Of a DNA stretch of 5,973 nucleotides, positions 5,720 through 5,973 are shown piece by piece. Made by a program: the position numbers and the translations under genes. Below the pieces are notes generated by a model, which was given only the letters and a program-made list of their open reading frames with translations, ran no database searches and was not told the origin of the DNA. The stretch spans positions 1 through 5,973 of the forward strand of contig JBCCFC010000880.1 in assembly GCA_039029935.1 (NCBI GenBank), read 5' to 3'. The number at the start of each line of letters is the position of its first letter. The stretch's first letter is position 1. This DNA is from G039029935 sp039029935. GTDB lineage: Bacteria > Chloroflexota > Anaerolineae > Caldilineales > Caldilineaceae.

Positions 5720-5725
5720 CCTCTT
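5720..5725 (-). promoter_or_regulatory. Shine-Dalgarno AAGAGG of the kinase gene
   Basis: AAGAGG on the minus strand, 6 nt before the ATG at 5713. It overlaps the alternative GTG start region at 5728 and so decides the start in favour of the ATG. Confidence 0.75.
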
Positions 5726-5753
5726 CACCTCGATTTTAACCCGCGAAAATACG

Positions 5754-5794
5754 CTTTACAGCCAAAGCCTACCCAAAATGCCTGTGCTGTAAAG
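5754..5794. promoter_or_regulatory. Perfect 9-bp inverted repeat CTTTACAGC / GCTGTAAAG upstream of the kinase
   Basis: The arms at 5754-5762 and 5786-5794 match perfectly, with a 23-nt spacer, 40-80 nt before the kinase start. The start-to-start distance is 32 nt, close to three helical turns, so a dimeric regulator contacting one face of DNA is possible; a hairpin in the kinase leader is the alternative. No regulator is seen nearby. Confidence 0.35.
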
Positions 5795-5973
5795 GGTATA
5801 TTGCTTTTATGCAGTATTGAACTCTTATCTCAGGTAGCCATGATAGAGTTTTGTAGAAGATAAGAAAGATGACTAAAAAGTGAGTACGGAATAATTTCTC
5901 GTCAAGATAACGTATAGGAAGCCCTACTCACTGGCAACAGTCAAAAGATGTATGTTATCCATATAACAGATGA

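Larger units (their letters stand above)
5714..5973. other. Kinase upstream region, non-coding
   Basis: About 260 nt upstream of the kinase hold no credible gene on either strand; a small plus-strand frame at 5840 ends after seven codons. Three inverted repeats are present: CTTTACAGC/GCTGTAAAG (5754-5794), an 11-bp stem with one mismatch (5879-5932), and TGTTAT-N4-ATAACA (5953-5968). I could not find a convincing -35/-10 pair for the kinase. Confidence 0.5.

Noticed and set aside
5714..5728. GTG start for the kinase, five codons upstream
   Set aside because: There is no good SD before it, while the ATG at 5713 has AAGAGG at ideal spacing.
5953..5968. TGTTAT-N4-ATAACA palindrome as an operator
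   Set aside because: It is AT-rich, only six base pairs per arm and at the very edge of the window, so no gene can be linked to it.

Overview
The window looks like an ordinary bacterial chromosomal segment of medium GC, with every credible gene on the minus strand. The organism cannot be fixed from 6 kb. The large multidomain hybrid kinase, the abundant short tandem repeats and the small hypothetical gene pair suggest an environmental bacterium with a repeat-rich genome. A filamentous Chloroflexota member or a Beggiatoa-like gammaproteobacterium would both fit, but this is a weak guess.

Layout, in the direction of minus-strand transcription (right to left). (a) 5714-5973 is a non-coding leader carrying two inverted repeats. 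(b) 5713-3041 encodes an 890-residue membrane-bound hybrid histidine kinase: TM, extracytoplasmic sensor, TM, HAMP, PAS/PAC, HisKA, HATPase and REC. Its receiver domain is interrupted by six in-frame copies of a 15-nt minisatellite. (c) 2878-3040 is a gap holding a good candidate promoter and a long, near-perfect hairpin. (d) 2877-1371 holds three tightly packed genes: a phosphoenolpyruvate-hydrolase-family TIM barrel (the bacterial relative of the C-terminal domain of plant Tm-1), a small conserved-looking protein, and a two-part hypothetical protein with a ribbon-helix-helix-like C-terminus; the last two overlap by ATGA. (e) 1251-1370 is a gap with a perfect TATAAT and a TTGCA-N3-TGCAA palindrome. 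(f) 1250-366 encodes a TIM-barrel sugar epimerase/isomerase of the D-tagatose 3-epimerase type with its metal ligands intact. (g) 1-365 is non-coding and is dominated by two different tandem arrays, an 8-nt array and a 15-nt array, facing each other in opposite orientation.

The TIM-barrel gene and the epimerase probably serve carbohydrate or small-carboxylate catabolism and may form one loosely regulated unit. The small pair between them looks like an insertion unrelated to that metabolism. The kinase has no response regulator or output gene in view, so its link to the operon is only positional.

The most unusual features are the repeats: a minisatellite expanded inside a conserved signalling domain, a pair of mutually complementary arrays directly after the last gene, and a hairpin whose only mismatches become G-U pairs on one strand. 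No clearly new enzymatic or defence system is visible.
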